Assembly (NCBI GenBank): GCA_964019425.1
Contig: OZ025786.1
Span: 1,514,945-1,578,944 of the forward strand
Source of the DNA: Flectonema sp. DT1601
Lineage: Eukaryota; Euglenozoa; Diplonemea; Diplonemida; Diplonemidae
Reading direction: 5' to 3'
DNA: 64,000 nt
Below the pieces are notes generated by a model. The model was given only the letters and a program-made list of their open reading frames with translations. It had not been told where the DNA came from and did not search any database. Within the stretch, counting starts at the first letter, position 1; each line of letters begins with the position of its first letter. Positions 63,199 through 64,000 of the stretch are shown in pieces. The position numbers and the translations under genes were made by a program.

Positions 63199-63475
63199 CT
63201 TCGATTCATTCGTTAGGGTTGTCGATATTATTGTTATTGTTATTGTACCTTTTTTTTTTTGAATTTTTTTTTTCCCCTCTTCCCCTTTCTCTATTGACAC
63301 ATTTTAGTAGCTGTTGTTAATTACTTTCATTATTTTCTTCAAAAAAAAAAAAAAAAAAAAGGAAGAATTTTCACTGTGACACATGTTTGGCTATTTGATG
63401 TTCATAACAACAAGGTTTTCTTTTTCTTTGCAATTTTTTCAATTATTATTACATATTTCCTCTTTAAAGGTCTAC
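63199..63475. other. Intergenic DNA
   Basis: No gene is visible. An A-run lies at 63342-63360. TTTCCTCTTTAAAG ends at 63469 and is the acceptor-like site 6 nt before the next start. Confidence 0.5.
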
Positions 63476-64000
63476 ATGATTATGCCGATAGGATTATACA
63501 TTCGAATACCAAACAGTGCCGAGTTGGAATATATCGAAGTCGATGAAAACGCCGACGTTGGAGTCGTTCGCGTTACGGTATCTGAAATACTACAGTGTAG
63601 TTGTAATTGTATTTGTTTGTATTTTTCTGAATCACTTTTAGTTGATGACTGTGTTCAGCTATCGGACATTGGTCTTTACTCAGAGGCTGTAATAGATTGC
63701 CAGTTCAGGATACGCAAAGCAATAAAAGAAGGAGGATGGTGGTTTAAACGACATCCGTCTCTCTCTCCATCGAGTGATAAACCTGAAAAACTAACAGTCT
63801 CAGATCGATTTGTAACTTCTTATAATGCTCTATGGTCGCAACCTCTTCGTGCACCAGATAGTGTCAGTATTGTTAGTGTTGCTTTCTTACTGTCGAGTAA
63901 GAGAAGGCTTGATTCGCGACACATGATTGGACTTATCGCCGAAGAGCATTTCACTGAATCAGCGTATTTCGATAGTCCTCCGAGAAATTCTACCCTGATA
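63476..64000 (+). CDS. Unrecognised gene, cut by the window end
   Basis: One open frame runs from the ATG at 63476 to the window edge (at least 174 codons): MIMPIGLYIRIPNSAELEYI, then DDCVQLSDIGLYSEAVIDCQ, EGGWWFKRHPSLSPSSDKPE and RLDSRHMIGLIAEEHF. The piece 63578-63641 looks like an intron (GTATCT...CTTTTAG) but removing it shifts into a stop, so the unspliced reading is used. No domain is recognised. The start is 6 nt after a CTTTAAAG acceptor. Confidence 0.6.
   Translation, partial: MIMPIGLYIRIPNSAELEYIEVDENADVGVVRVTVSEILQCSCNCICLYFSESLLVDDCVQLSDIGLYSEAVIDCQFRIRKAIKEGGWWFKRHPSLSPSSDKPEKLTVSDRFVTSYNALWSQPLRAPDSVSIVSVAFLLSSKRRLDSRHMIGLIAEEHFTESAYFDSPPRNSTLI

Overview
This window looks like nuclear DNA of a free-living protist, most probably a euglenozoan. 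The best guess is a diplonemid or another intron-bearing lineage rather than a classical trypanosomatid. About 20 protein genes all lie on the + strand. Nearly every start codon sits 5-45 nt after an AG acceptor, usually behind a T-rich or pyrimidine-rich stretch, which is what spliced-leader trans-splicing of a polycistronic cluster looks like. The standard genetic code fits every gene. I traced 21 cis-introns: 15 start GTATG, 4 start GTTTG, and most end in an A/C-rich stretch followed by CAG. Intergenic DNA is full of A and T homopolymer runs. I recognised no rRNA, tRNA, CRISPR array or spliced-leader RNA gene.

Layout. 0.4-9.1 kb: a fused mitochondrial pyruvate carrier (MPC1+MPC2), a PPP-family protein phosphatase and a PI-specific phospholipase C. 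9.1-13.2 kb: gene-poor DNA with dispersed repeats. 13.2-25.5 kb: listerin (LTN1), eIF3d, a small basic protein of unknown function, a small one-TM protein and a coiled-coil protein. 25.5-33.3 kb: a serpin with a long repeat-bearing tail, a RABL3-like GTPase and a PH-like/polyQ scaffold. 33.4-42 kb: a transposon-rich stretch with one internally deleted piggyBac element and two nearly identical pogo/Tigger-like elements of 1.77 kb. 42.6-50.1 kb: an amidohydrolase-2 lactonase-like enzyme, an MFS transporter, PP1 inhibitor-2, a kanadaptin-like FHA protein and a degenerate JmjC protein. 50.7-64 kb: a RecB-type nuclease fused to an SF1 helicase, a membrane-anchored protein of CHB_HEX_C-like repeats, a coiled-coil protein, a RING protein and two genes I do not recognise, the last cut by the window edge.

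The genes are mainly housekeeping and do not form one pathway. Two act on translation (eIF3d, and listerin in ribosome quality control). Two concern phosphatase signalling (the PPP phosphatase and inhibitor-2). The most unusual items are four. First, the MPC1-MPC2 fusion has an extra hydrophobic linker that gives a SWEET-like 3+1+3 layout. Second, genomic A-tracts of 17-25 nt abut the ATG of four genes. Third, cis acceptors are A-rich while gene-start acceptors are T-rich. Fourth, one ~145-bp element lies in opposite orientations inside two unrelated introns. All functional calls come from reading motifs by eye; no database search was run.
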